Shown here: one piece after another, positions 49,831 through 57,700 of the stretch
Layout of the letters: each line of letters starts with the position of its first letter
How positions within the stretch are numbered: position 1 is the first letter of the stretch
DNA from: Actinomadura rudentiformis
GTDB taxonomy: Bacteria; Actinomycetota; Actinomycetes; Streptosporangiales; Streptosporangiaceae
NCBI RefSeq assembly: GCF_008923185.1
Contig: NZ_WBMT01000011.1
Span: 1 to 64,000 of the forward strand
Length of the DNA stretch: 64,000 nt
Direction of reading: 5' to 3'
The notes under the pieces: generated by a model
Seen by the model: the letters and a program-made list of their open reading frames with translations, nothing else
Told to the model about the DNA's origin: nothing
Database searches by the model: none
Program-made: the position numbers and the translations under genes

Positions 49831-50628
49831 TCAGGGTTTCCGCCCGAGGCCGCAGAACGCGTCGACCTCGGGCGGTTCCCCGAAGGGGGTCGCCTCGGGC
49901 CGCCACCGTGACACCGTCACCACACCGGGCTCCACCAGTTCCAGGCCCTCGAAGAACCGGGCGATCTGCTCCGGGGTGCGCGAGATGTACGGGGGCATGC
50001 CGCGTTCCTTGGCGGCCTTGATCGCCTCGTCGCGCTGCGAGCCGTGGACCACGCTCGTGCCGTCGTTGAGCGCCATGTAGCTGCCCGAGGGCAGGGCGTC
50101 GAGGAAGTGCCGGACGATGCCGTACGCCGCGTCGTCGTCGATCACGTTGCCCATGATCCCCAGCATCATCAACGCGACCGGGCGGTCGAGGTCCAGGGTC
50201 TTGGCCGCCCCGTCGAGGATCTTCTGCGGGTCGTTCACGTCGGCGTCGATGTAGTCGGTCGCGCCGCCCGGGGTGCTCGTCAGCAACGCACGGGCGTGCA
50301 CCAGCACCAGCGGGTCGTTGTCCACGTACACGATGCGGCTCTCGGGCGCGACCCGCTGCGCCACCTCGTGGGTGTTGTCGTGCGTGGGCAGGCCCGTCCC
50401 GATGTCGAGGAACTGGCGGATGCCCGCCTCCGCGAGATACCGCGTGGCGCGGCCGAGGAAGGCCCGGGAGTGACGGGCGACCTCGATGATGTTCGGGAAG
50501 ATCTCCGTCACCTTGTCGCCGACCTCACGGTCGATCGGGTAGTTGTCCTTGCCGCCGACCCAGTAGTTCCACATCCGCGCCGAGTGCGGTCTGGTGGTGT
50601 CGATCTGGGGGTTTTGCCCGCTCGTCAT
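49831..50628 (-). CDS. DUF574-type SAM-dependent methyltransferase
   Basis: A 265-aa protein of the actinobacterial S-adenosyl methyltransferase family (PF04672). It has the family signature ARMWNYWVGGKDNYPIDRE (about 17-36), SAM-site block QFLDIGTGLPT (about 77-87), VYVDNDPLVLVHARALL and DADVNDPQKIL. These are often found near regulators and are highly duplicated in Streptomyces and Actinomadura; substrates are unknown. ATG 50628 has GAGGAGG 5 nt upstream; an earlier start is open but unsupported. Confidence 0.9.
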   Translation of the reverse strand: MTSGQNPQIDTTRPHSARMWNYWVGGKDNYPIDREVGDKVTEIFPNIIEVARHSRAFLGRATRYLAEAGIRQFLDIGTGLPTHDNTHEVAQRVAPESRIVYVDNDPLVLVHARALLTSTPGGATDYIDADVNDPQKILDGAAKTLDLDRPVALMMLGIMGNVIDDDAAYGIVRHFLDALPSGSYMALNDGTSVVHGSQRDEAIKAAKERGMPPYISRTPEQIARFFEGLELVEPGVVTVSRWRPEATPFGEPPEVDAFCGLGRKP

Positions 50629-50667
50629 GTGGCCTCCTCCGCCGATAGAGCACAACTTATGGCAATT

Positions 50668-50730
50668 CCTAGGGAAGGGCAGGCCGGTCCTAGGGAAGAA
50701 CAGGCAGGTCCTAGGGAAGGACGGCGGGAA
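50668..50730 (-). repeat. 21-bp tandem repeat at beta-propeller gene stop
   Basis: Three 21-bp units: CCTAGGGAAGGGCAGGCCGG(T) at 50668-50688, CCTAGGGAAGAACAGGCAGG(T) at 50689-50709, and CCTAGGGAAGGACGGCGGGA(A) at 50710-50730. The third contains the stop (complement of 50711-50713); each unit carries an in-frame TAG on the minus strand. Confidence 0.85.
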
Positions 50731-51724
50731 CCTGGGCGGCCTTCATGACCAGTGCCGGTGAGCCCGTCCCGTCGGCGGGCACGCGGTACTGGTCGGACTC
50801 GTACTCGGCGGGGATCGCGTACATGAGCGTCCGGTCGTCCAGCCAGCTGACCTGGTCGTCCAGCGGCCGCGTCTCGGCCGTGGCGGTCTCCGTCATCGTG
50901 CGCAGGTCCAGCACGTGCAGCCGCCAGGGCAGGGCCGACATGTCTCCCTTGACGCGGTGCTTGAACGCGATGCGCGTGCCGTCTGGGGAGAGCGACGGGC
51001 ATTCGGCGTTCTCCCGCAGTGTCCGCACGGTCCGGGTGGAGACGTTGCCGCGAACCAGGTAGGTCTTCCCCTTGGTCGCCAGCGTCGCATAGAAGAGGTC
51101 GTCGTCGGCGAACGTGACCCCCCAGAAGTTGACGTCCACGGATCGGTAGGGTTTGCCGTCCTTGATGACCCGGAACCTCTCCATGTTGCTGTGCAGCTTC
51201 CACGTACGGGTGTCGAGGATGGCCGTCCGTGTGGAGAAGTTCACTCCGGCGTACGAGTCGCCGCTCACGAACACCGTCCACGCCACCATGCGGCCACTGG
51301 GGGAGACCCGTGTCCGGCTCGGCCCGCCGCCCGCCGCGTACCGGCGTATCTCGCGCAGCCGCGAGTCGAGGATGAGCACCGAGAACGTCTTGACCGGCCC
51401 TCGCTTGGCCTGGACGCAGACGCCCGTACCGCCCGAGGTGTGGAACTTATAGCACCTGAGCGGCATGGCCGTGCGCGGGCCGCCGGTGCCGCCCAGCGGT
51501 ACGGAGGCGAGATGATCGCGATGCGGACCCCACGCCATGTTGCGGAAGAGGATCTGCCGGCGGCCGCTCAGGTCGAACGTGCCTGCGGCAATGGCCGGCC
51601 CGCCGGGACGAGCCTTGTCGCGGGCGTCGGTACGGCCCGCCGCGTACAACGTGTAGGTCACCGCGACGGCCGTGAGGGCGGCGAACGCGACGACCAGGAT
51701 GCGCCAACGTGCGGCGGTGCTCAA
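50711..51724 (-). CDS. Membrane-anchored TolB/WD40-like protein
   Basis: A 337-aa protein with a TTG start whose TTGA overlaps the stop of the upstream MFS gene and has GAGGAG 8 nt before it. One N-terminal membrane anchor (WRILVVAFAALTAVAVTYTL) is followed by repeated strand pairs with TolB/WD40-like motifs: SRTRVSPSGRMVAWTVF, DVNFWGVTFADDDLFYATL, PSLSPDGTRIAFKHR and VSWLDDRTLMYAI. It is predicted to form an extracytoplasmic beta-propeller. Translational coupling with the transporter suggests that it works with it. Confidence 0.78.
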   Translation of the reverse strand: MSTAARWRILVVAFAALTAVAVTYTLYAAGRTDARDKARPGGPAIAAGTFDLSGRRQILFRNMAWGPHRDHLASVPLGGTGGPRTAMPLRCYKFHTSGGTGVCVQAKRGPVKTFSVLILDSRLREIRRYAAGGGPSRTRVSPSGRMVAWTVFVSGDSYAGVNFSTRTAILDTRTWKLHSNMERFRVIKDGKPYRSVDVNFWGVTFADDDLFYATLATKGKTYLVRGNVSTRTVRTLRENAECPSLSPDGTRIAFKHRVKGDMSALPWRLHVLDLRTMTETATAETRPLDDQVSWLDDRTLMYAIPAEYESDQYRVPADGTGSPALVMKAAQVPAVLP

Positions 51725-53049
51725 ACGGACGACTCCTCGGCAAGAACAGGGCCAGAACCAGAACCGAGTCCAGAACCAGAACCGGGCCCAGAACCAGGAC
51801 GCAGGACGAGGGCGACAACGGCGGAGGCGGCCAGAGCGACGGCCGCGACGGTGATCGCTGGAGTCACGCCCCACATCGTCCACGCGGCCCCGAACGCCAG
51901 CGACGAGACGAACCGGGTGGCGGCCTGCCCGGTCTGGACGAGTGCGAGGCCGCTGGCCCGCAGGCCGGCGGGCAGGTGCGGCCCGGCGGCCGCCATCAGG
52001 ACCCCGTCGGTCGCCGCGTAGAACACCCCGTGCAGCACCAGCACGCCGACGACCATGCCTGTGCCGCCGGCCGGGCTGAGCAGCAGCGCGTACGCCCCCA
52101 GCAGCGCGGCGTGCCCGCCCACGAACACCGGCCACCGTCCGATCCGGTCCGCGAGCAGGCCGAGTGGCATGGCCAGCGCGAGGAAACCCGCGGCCGTGCC
52201 GAGCGGCAACAACGGAAACCACTGCGGCGCCAGATCGAGCTTCTTCTGGATGAGCAGGAAGATGAACGCGTCGCTGATGGTCACGAGGCCGAGCAGCGCC
52301 GCGCAACCGCAGATCCTCCGCATGGCGCTGATCCGGAGCAGCCCGAGCGCCGCCCGCAACGACACCCGCGCTTCCCCGGCCGGCCCGTCATCCGGCGGCG
52401 GCCGGTGAACGAAGAGCACGAGCACCAGCACGCCTGCCACGGCGATGCAGCCACTGACCACGAACACCGCGTCGTAGGCGTCCGTGGCGGCCCAGAGGAG
52501 ACCGAACGCCACCAGAGGGCCGAGCAGCGCTCCGGCCGTGTCCATGCTGCGGTGCACGCCGAACGCGCGGCCCTGGTCGCCGGGACGGGCGGACAGCGAG
52601 ATCAGCGCGTCGCGCGGGGCGGTCCGCAGGCCCTTGCCGGCCCGATCCACCGCGAGCACGGCCGCGATCGCGGGGATGGTAGACGCCAGGAGCAGCACCG
52701 GCTTGGCGGCGGCCGACAACCCGTATCCGAGCCCCGCGACGAGCTTGTGGCGGCGGCCCCGGTCGGCGGCGTGCCCGCCGGCGAGCCGCACCAGCGCCGT
52801 GACCCCGCCGTACACCCCGTCCAGCAGCCCGAAGGCGAGCGGGCTCAGCCCGAGCTGGACCACCACGTAGATCGGCAGGACCGCCGTCACCATCTCCGCC
52901 GACACGTCGGTGAGCAGGCTGACCGCGCCGAGCGCGAAGACGGTCGCCGGAACGCCCCGTACGGCCGCCGAGTCAGGCACCCGGTCACGCTCGACGCCCT
53001 TGGCGGCGTCCGTGGCGCGCGCCGTCGACAGGTACACCGGCTCCCTCAC
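51721..53049 (-). CDS. MFS transporter
   Basis: A 442-aa transporter with about 12 helices, starting at a GTG. Characteristic loops include GHAADRGRRHKLVAG (motif A) and MPLGLLADRIGRWPVFVGG. It belongs to the MFS group often described as YqgE/MdtG-like drug or metabolite permeases. The C-terminus carries Gly/Ser repeats (RPGSGPGSGSGLGSGSGP). Its stop overlaps the TTG of the next gene. A TAGGAT -10-like hexamer (complement of 53088-53093) lies 39 bp upstream. Confidence 0.85.
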   Translation of the reverse strand: MREPVYLSTARATDAAKGVERDRVPDSAAVRGVPATVFALGAVSLLTDVSAEMVTAVLPIYVVVQLGLSPLAFGLLDGVYGGVTALVRLAGGHAADRGRRHKLVAGLGYGLSAAAKPVLLLASTIPAIAAVLAVDRAGKGLRTAPRDALISLSARPGDQGRAFGVHRSMDTAGALLGPLVAFGLLWAATDAYDAVFVVSGCIAVAGVLVLVLFVHRPPPDDGPAGEARVSLRAALGLLRISAMRRICGCAALLGLVTISDAFIFLLIQKKLDLAPQWFPLLPLGTAAGFLALAMPLGLLADRIGRWPVFVGGHAALLGAYALLLSPAGGTGMVVGVLVLHGVFYAATDGVLMAAAGPHLPAGLRASGLALVQTGQAATRFVSSLAFGAAWTMWGVTPAITVAAVALAASAVVALVLRPGSGPGSGSGLGSGSGPVLAEESSV

Positions 53050-53143
53050 CCCCGTGGAACGTGAACGGTCAAGACCGGTCGACGGTGATCCTAGAGTCGG
53101 CCGGCCTCGACCGCTCTCGGGAGCGGCGGAATGTATCAGCGGA

Positions 53144-54520
53144 TCAGATCCGGGACCAGGCCTCGCTCAGAACGGACCGCAGGATCTGCTCGATCTCATC
53201 GAAGTGGGACTGGTCGCAGATCAGCGGTGGCGCGAGCTGGACGACGGGGTCGCCGCGGTCGTCGGCGCGGCAGTAGAGCCCCGCCTCGTACAGCGCCTTG
53301 TCGAGGAAGCCGCGCAGCAGCCGCTCGCTCTCGTCGTCGTCGAACGTCTCGCGCGTGGTCTTGTCCTTGACCAGCTCGATCCCGTAGAAGAACCCGTCGC
53401 CGCGGACGTCGCCGACGATCGGCAGGTCGTGCAGCCTCTCCAGCGTCGAGCGGAAGGCGCCCTCGTTGCGCCGCACGTGCCCGAGCAGGTCCTCGCGTTC
53501 GAACAGATCGAGATTGGCCAGCGCGACGGCGGCCGAGACGGGGTGGCCGCCGAACGTGTAGCCGTGCGCGAACATGGCCTTGTCGCGCTTGAACGGCTCG
53601 AACAGCCGGTCGCTCACGAGCATCCCGCCCAGCGGCGAGTAACCCGAGGTCACGCCCTTGGCGAAGGTGATGATGTCGGGCCGGTAGCCGAACTTCTCCG
53701 CCCCGAACATCGAGCCGAGCCGCCCGTACGCGCAGATCACCTCGTCGGAGACCAGCAGCACGTCGTGGCGGTCGCAGATCTCCCGTACCCGCTGGAAGTA
53801 GCCGGGCGGCGGCGGGAAGCAGCCTCCCGAGTTCTGCACCGGCTCCAGGAAGACCGCGGCGACGGTGTCGGGCCCCTCGAAGAGGATGGCCTCCTCGATA
53901 CGGTCCGCAGCCCACCGGCCGAACGCCTCCGGATCGTCGCGGTGCTCGTTCGCCCGGTAGATGTTGGTGTTGGGGACACGGAACGCGCTGGGCACGAGCG
54001 GCTCGTACGGCGCCTTGATGCCCGGCAGGCCCGTCAGCGACAGCGCCCCGTGCGGCGTGCCGTGGTAGGCCACTGACCGGCTGAGCACCTTGTGCTTGGT
54101 CGGCTTGCCGGTGAGCTTGAAGTAGTGCTTGGCCAGCTTCCAGGCGCTCTCGACCGCCTCCCCGCCCCCCGAGGTGAAGAACGTGCGGTTGAGTCCCTCG
54201 GGCGCGAGCCCCGCCAGCCGTTCGGCGAGCTCGGCGGCCTTGGGGTGGGCGTATGACCAGAGCGGGAAGAACGCGAGCTCGGCGGCCTGCTTGGCGGCGG
54301 CCTGCGCCAGCTCCTCGCGGCCGTGCCCCACCTGGACCACGAAGAGGCCGGAGAGCCCATCGAGGTAGCGGCGGCCCTGCGCGTCGTAGATGTAGGCACC
54401 GTCCCCACGAACGATCACGGGAACCTCGCCGCCGTTCTCGTACGCCGAGTGGCGGGCGAAGTGCATCCAGAGGTGGTCGCGGGCCGCTCTCTGTAGGTTC
54501 TCCTGCGTCGCGTCCGTCAT
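53144..54520 (-). CDS. Class III aminotransferase
   Basis: A 458-aa PLP-dependent enzyme. PLP contacts FTSGGGEAVESAWKLA (about 113), DEVICAYGRLGSMF (about 255) and the Schiff-base Lys in DIITFAKGVTSGYSPLGG (Lys about 286). Sequence pattern and length are close to beta-alanine/putrescine-pyruvate aminotransferases. It diverges from an epoxide hydrolase-like gene. ATG 54520 has GGGAAG 6 nt upstream and a sigma-70-like promoter further up; the upstream ATG extension (to 54598) overlaps that promoter and is not used. Confidence 0.9.
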   Translation of the reverse strand: MTDATQENLQRAARDHLWMHFARHSAYENGGEVPVIVRGDGAYIYDAQGRRYLDGLSGLFVVQVGHGREELAQAAAKQAAELAFFPLWSYAHPKAAELAERLAGLAPEGLNRTFFTSGGGEAVESAWKLAKHYFKLTGKPTKHKVLSRSVAYHGTPHGALSLTGLPGIKAPYEPLVPSAFRVPNTNIYRANEHRDDPEAFGRWAADRIEEAILFEGPDTVAAVFLEPVQNSGGCFPPPPGYFQRVREICDRHDVLLVSDEVICAYGRLGSMFGAEKFGYRPDIITFAKGVTSGYSPLGGMLVSDRLFEPFKRDKAMFAHGYTFGGHPVSAAVALANLDLFEREDLLGHVRRNEGAFRSTLERLHDLPIVGDVRGDGFFYGIELVKDKTTRETFDDDESERLLRGFLDKALYEAGLYCRADDRGDPVVQLAPPLICDQSHFDEIEQILRSVLSEAWSRI

Positions 54521-54557
54521 TGCACACTTCCCTGTCGCGAGTGATCCAGTTGTATTG

Positions 54558-54587
54558 ATGCTAGATGACTTCGGAATCAGCTGTAAA
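54558..54587 (-). promoter_or_regulatory. Promoter of class III aminotransferase gene
   Basis: Minus-strand TTTACA (complement of 54582-54587), 18-bp spacer, TAGCAT (complement of 54558-54563), 37 bp upstream of the ATG. Confidence 0.5.
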
Positions 54588-54697
54588 TACGCATTCAAGC
54601 GGCGAGATCCGAAGTACTCAGCGTGATCTCCCTTCGTACTCCACCCCGCCGCCAGGCGGTAACGTCACGCCGAGCAGGCTCGCGAGGGAGGAACGGC

Positions 54698-55558
54698 ATG
54701 GACACAGCAGTGGTCAAGGCGAACGGACTGGAGTTCGGATACCTCTCGATCGGAGACGGCCCTCTGGCCTTGTGCCTGCACGGCTTCCCGGATTCGGCGC
54801 ACACCTGGCGGCATCTGATGCCCGAGCTGGCCGCCGCGGGCTACCGAGCCGTCGCCCCGTTCATGCGCGGTTACGCCCCGACGAGCATCCCGCCTGACGG
54901 CGCGTACCAGAGCGGCGCCCTCGCCGCGGACGCCGTGGCCCTCCACGAGGCCCTGGGCGGCGACTCCGACGCCGTGATCATCGGCCACGACTGGGGCGCC
55001 TTCGCCACCTACGGCGCCGCCGCGTTCGCCCCCGACCGGTGGCGCAAAGCGGTCACCCTCGCCGTCCCGCCCGTGAACGCGATGATGGGCACCTTCTTCA
55101 GCTACGAGCAGCTGAAGCGCTCGTTCTACATCTTCCTCTTCCAGACACCGCTGGCCGAGATGGCGTTCGACCGCTCGTTCGTCGAGGGGCTCTGGCGCGA
55201 CTGGTCACCCGGCTTCGACGCGGCCGAGGAGATCGACAACGTCATGGACTGCCTCGCCACCCCCGACAACATCGCCGCGGCCATCGGCTACTACCGCGCG
55301 ATGCTCGACCCGACCCGCCTGGTCAATGCCTACGCTGCCGAACAGGCATCCGCCTCCACCACCGGCGAACGCCCCATCCTCTACCTGCACGGCGCCCAGG
55401 ACGGCTGCCTGGGTGCCGACGTGGTGGACCCGTCCGCCGTCCTGCCCCACCTCCCACCCGGCTCCCGCGCCGAGATCGTCCCCGACGCCGGCCACTTCCT
55501 CCAGTTGGAACGCCCCGCGGACGTCAACCGCCGCATCCTCGACTGGCTGCTGCCCTAA
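54698..55558 (+). CDS. Epoxide hydrolase-like alpha/beta hydrolase
   Basis: A 286-aa protein with the oxyanion motif LHGFPDSAHTW, nucleophile Asp in IIGHDWGAFATYGA (H-D-W-G as in epoxide hydrolases and dehalogenases), late acid in HGAQDGCLG and His in PDAGHFLQLE. The Asp nucleophile makes an epoxide hydrolase or haloacid-type role more likely than esterase. ATG 54698 has GAGGGAGGA just upstream. The 177-bp divergent region contains the aminotransferase promoter. Confidence 0.87.
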   Translation: MDTAVVKANGLEFGYLSIGDGPLALCLHGFPDSAHTWRHLMPELAAAGYRAVAPFMRGYAPTSIPPDGAYQSGALAADAVALHEALGGDSDAVIIGHDWGAFATYGAAAFAPDRWRKAVTLAVPPVNAMMGTFFSYEQLKRSFYIFLFQTPLAEMAFDRSFVEGLWRDWSPGFDAAEEIDNVMDCLATPDNIAAAIGYYRAMLDPTRLVNAYAAEQASASTTGERPILYLHGAQDGCLGADVVDPSAVLPHLPPGSRAEIVPDAGHFLQLERPADVNRRILDWLLP

Positions 55559-55838
55559 GCCCAAGACGAATCTGAGCCAAGGCGAAGCGCACTGCCGTGT
55601 GAGTGTTCGACACATCCCCAAGAAAAGAGGTGTTCCAGCGGGCTGCGGAAGCCTGCGTACGGGCCGCGTGTAGCCGGCCACGCGCGGTGTGGTCGCGTTG
55701 GGTGCTTCGGGCGCAACCCGCAATGGAAGATTACCGAGCGCGGCTGAAAGCTTACTCTCTTGGGCCAGATGTGGGTGCGGCAAATGCCATCACGTGTGGA
55801 CGGTAGTGCAATCTATCCAATTAGGTCCCCTTTGAGTA
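55559..55838. other. Gene-poor stretch between hydrolase and secreted protein
   Basis: No supported ORF. Sequence becomes more AT-rich towards 55800-55900 as it approaches the promoter and operator region at 55839-55887. No repeat or RNA gene was recognised. Confidence 0.5.
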
Positions 55839-55867
55839 TTGACCACCCAGTTGCCATTACGTACGTT
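55839..55867 (+). promoter_or_regulatory. Sigma-70-like promoter of secreted-protein gene
   Basis: TTGACC (55839-55844), 17-bp spacer, TACGTT (55862-55867). Predicted transcription start about 55873-55875, inside the following palindrome. The next gene starts at 56067, so the leader is about 190 nt. Confidence 0.65.
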
Positions 55868-55871
55868 CCCT

Positions 55872-55887
55872 GTAGAACGCGTTCTAC
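55872..55887. promoter_or_regulatory. Perfect 16-bp palindrome over predicted transcription start
   Basis: GTAGAACGCGTTCTAC is fully symmetric and begins 4 bp after the -10 box. This is a standard place for a repressor such as a TetR-family dimer. The core TAGAAC-n2-GTTCTA resembles KstR-type operators, but no such regulator is in the window. Confidence 0.6.
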
Positions 55888-56066
55888 CTGGCTGACCGGG
55901 ACCTCATGTCGAAGAGGAAAGTCGGATCCCGTTCGCCTGGTCCCTGATTCGCGGTGTCTTCAACGTCCATTCGACAGGGACGGAAGCGGCACCTCGGATT
56001 ACGGACATCCCACCCCACCCCTTGGGCGCTGGCGCGACGCCCACCCTTCCTGAAACGAGGACTTCC

Positions 56067-56549
56067 TTGTCCCGCACCAAGAAGCTGGCCGCGGTCTCCG
56101 CAGCCACAATCGCCGCCGCTCTCGCCGTCGCCGTCCAGACCGCTCCCGCCCAGGCCGAGGCCGCCGGCCCGATCTCGGCCACCCTCTCCGGCAACATGAC
56201 GATCAACGCAGGCATCAACTGGACCTGCACCAGCTCCACGATGGGCGGCACCATCGCCGACGATGGAACGCTCTCCATCACCTCGGCCACCGTCGGTGGC
56301 TGCGGTGTGACCGTCACTCCCTCCAACCTGCCCTGGAGCGGCAGCCTCAGCGGCGGTGTCGTCACCCTCAGCGGCTTCCGGATGACCGCAGTCGGCTGTA
56401 CCTACGGAGGCAGCTTGACGGGCAGCTACGTCGACGGCCCGCTCCCCGTCACCGCCACTTTCAACAACCAGAGCGTCCCCAGGACCAGCGGCATCTTCTG
56501 CCCGTCCTCCGTAAGCCTCACCGCCTCCTACGTCTTCAGCCAGCCGTGA
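56067..56549 (+). CDS. Secreted Cys-containing beta-rich protein
   Basis: A 160-aa protein from a TTG start with GAGG 6-7 nt upstream. The signal peptide has basic residues (SRTKK), a hydrophobic core (AATIAAALAVAVQTAPAQA) and an AxA cleavage site near residue 28-30. The mature part is rich in Thr, Ser and Gly with alternating strands, and has four Cys (NWTCTSST, VGGCGVTV, AVGCTYGG, IFCPSS) that could form two disulfides. I do not recognise a domain. A strong promoter and operator-like palindrome lie about 190 nt upstream, so its expression is probably conditional. Confidence 0.75.
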   Translation: MSRTKKLAAVSAATIAAALAVAVQTAPAQAEAAGPISATLSGNMTINAGINWTCTSSTMGGTIADDGTLSITSATVGGCGVTVTPSNLPWSGSLSGGVVTLSGFRMTAVGCTYGGSLTGSYVDGPLPVTATFNNQSVPRTSGIFCPSSVSLTASYVFSQP

Positions 56550-56857
56550 TCTGGCAGTTGAACGGAAGCGCAGGCTGAGTCCTGCCCTCACCGCCGTGGC
56601 CCCGGTAGTCATTTCCGGGGTCACGGCTCTGGGCAGTGTTACCCGGGGCGGCTTCACTCTCTGGACGCCAACTCTGGTTTTCGTGGCGCCGCCATACCGA
56701 AACCCGCGTCACGGTGAGATTCGAGCTGTCTTCATCTTTGGGCTAGAGGATGTGCTCATGAATTCTCTGCCGGCGCGTCAGCCTTGCCATTTATTCGCCC
56801 ATCCTAAGGTCGTGCCCCGCAATTCCAGTTTTGCCGACTTCTTGGCATCCCTGGGAG
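56550..56857. other. Gap without supported gene
   Basis: 308 bp between the secreted protein and the convergent SDR gene. The open frame at 56596-56904 overlaps the SDR gene, has no ribosome-binding site and no recognisable protein character, so it is not called. No hairpin with a U-tract was found. Confidence 0.5.
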
Positions 56858-57598
56858 TCACCAGGGGAGTGGCGCGCCTAGTTGGTCGTTTGAGCCGCCG
56901 GTGAAGGTGCCTGTGGGGCCGTCGGCGGCGAGGGTGGCCAGACGGACGATCTCGGCGGCTCCCTGGGCGGCGGAGCGGGGGCCCGTGTGGGCGTTGAGGT
57001 CGGTGGCGCAGTAGCCGGGGTTCGCCGCGTTCACCTTGATCGGGGTGTCGGCCAGTTCCTTGGCGTAGGCGATGGTGATGCCGTTGAGCGCGGTCTTCGA
57101 GGAGTTGTAGGCCAGAAGGTTGAACGGGAAGAACGGGCTTTCGGGGTCGGTGAGCAAGGTGAGGGAGCCGAGCTCGCTGGAGACGTTGACGATGCGTCCC
57201 GCGGGGGAACGGCGGAGCAGGGGCAGCATCGCGTTGGTCACCGCCACCACGCCGAAGACGTTCGTCTCGTACGTGTGACGGAGGGCCGCGAGCGGGGTCG
57301 CGCTGGGCAGGACGGAGGCTTCGGCGGGCGCGATTCCGGCGTTGTTGACGAGGATGTCGAGCCGGTCGAGCCCGCCGGCCGCCTCTCGGATGGAGGCCTC
57401 GTCGGTGACGTCCAGGTGGACGAAACGGGCGTCGATGCCGTCGGCGGTGAGCTCGGACACGGCCTTCTCCCCGCGTTCGGGTGAACGGGAGCCGAGGAGA
57501 ACGGTGATGCCGGCGGAGCCCAGAGCCCGGGCGGCTTCCAGGCCGATGCCCTTGTTGGCGCCGGTGATGAGAGCGATGGAGCCGATGGAGTTCGTCAT
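56858..57598 (-). CDS. Short-chain dehydrogenase/reductase
   Basis: A 246-aa classical SDR: LITGANKGIGLEAARALG, Arg in LGSRSPERGEKA (NADP(H) preference), LVNNAG, catalytic Ser in NVSSELGSL and YNSSK. It resembles carbonyl reductase-like SDRs. It diverges from an MmyB-type regulator whose start is 103 bp away, a very common actinobacterial pairing in which the regulator controls the SDR gene. Confidence 0.9.
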   Translation of the reverse strand: MTNSIGSIALITGANKGIGLEAARALGSAGITVLLGSRSPERGEKAVSELTADGIDARFVHLDVTDEASIREAAGGLDRLDILVNNAGIAPAEASVLPSATPLAALRHTYETNVFGVVAVTNAMLPLLRRSPAGRIVNVSSELGSLTLLTDPESPFFPFNLLAYNSSKTALNGITIAYAKELADTPIKVNAANPGYCATDLNAHTGPRSAAQGAAEIVRLATLAADGPTGTFTGGSNDQLGAPLPW

Positions 57599-57700
57599 GC
57601 CGTCCAGGCTGGGGTGACGCGCGGCGGGTGAGGAGAGACCGCCTGAGGCTGGGATCGGCGATACCACCCTGGGGGCGGCCGGGGCGCGTCCTCATGGGGG

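Noticed and set aside
55872..55887. KstR-regulated steroid catabolism
   Set aside because: The palindrome resembles a KstR operator, but no sterol genes are nearby and the downstream gene is a small secreted protein; resemblance alone is too weak.
56596..56904. 102-aa plus-strand open frame
   Set aside because: Overlaps the end of the SDR gene, has no ribosome-binding site and shows no protein-like pattern.
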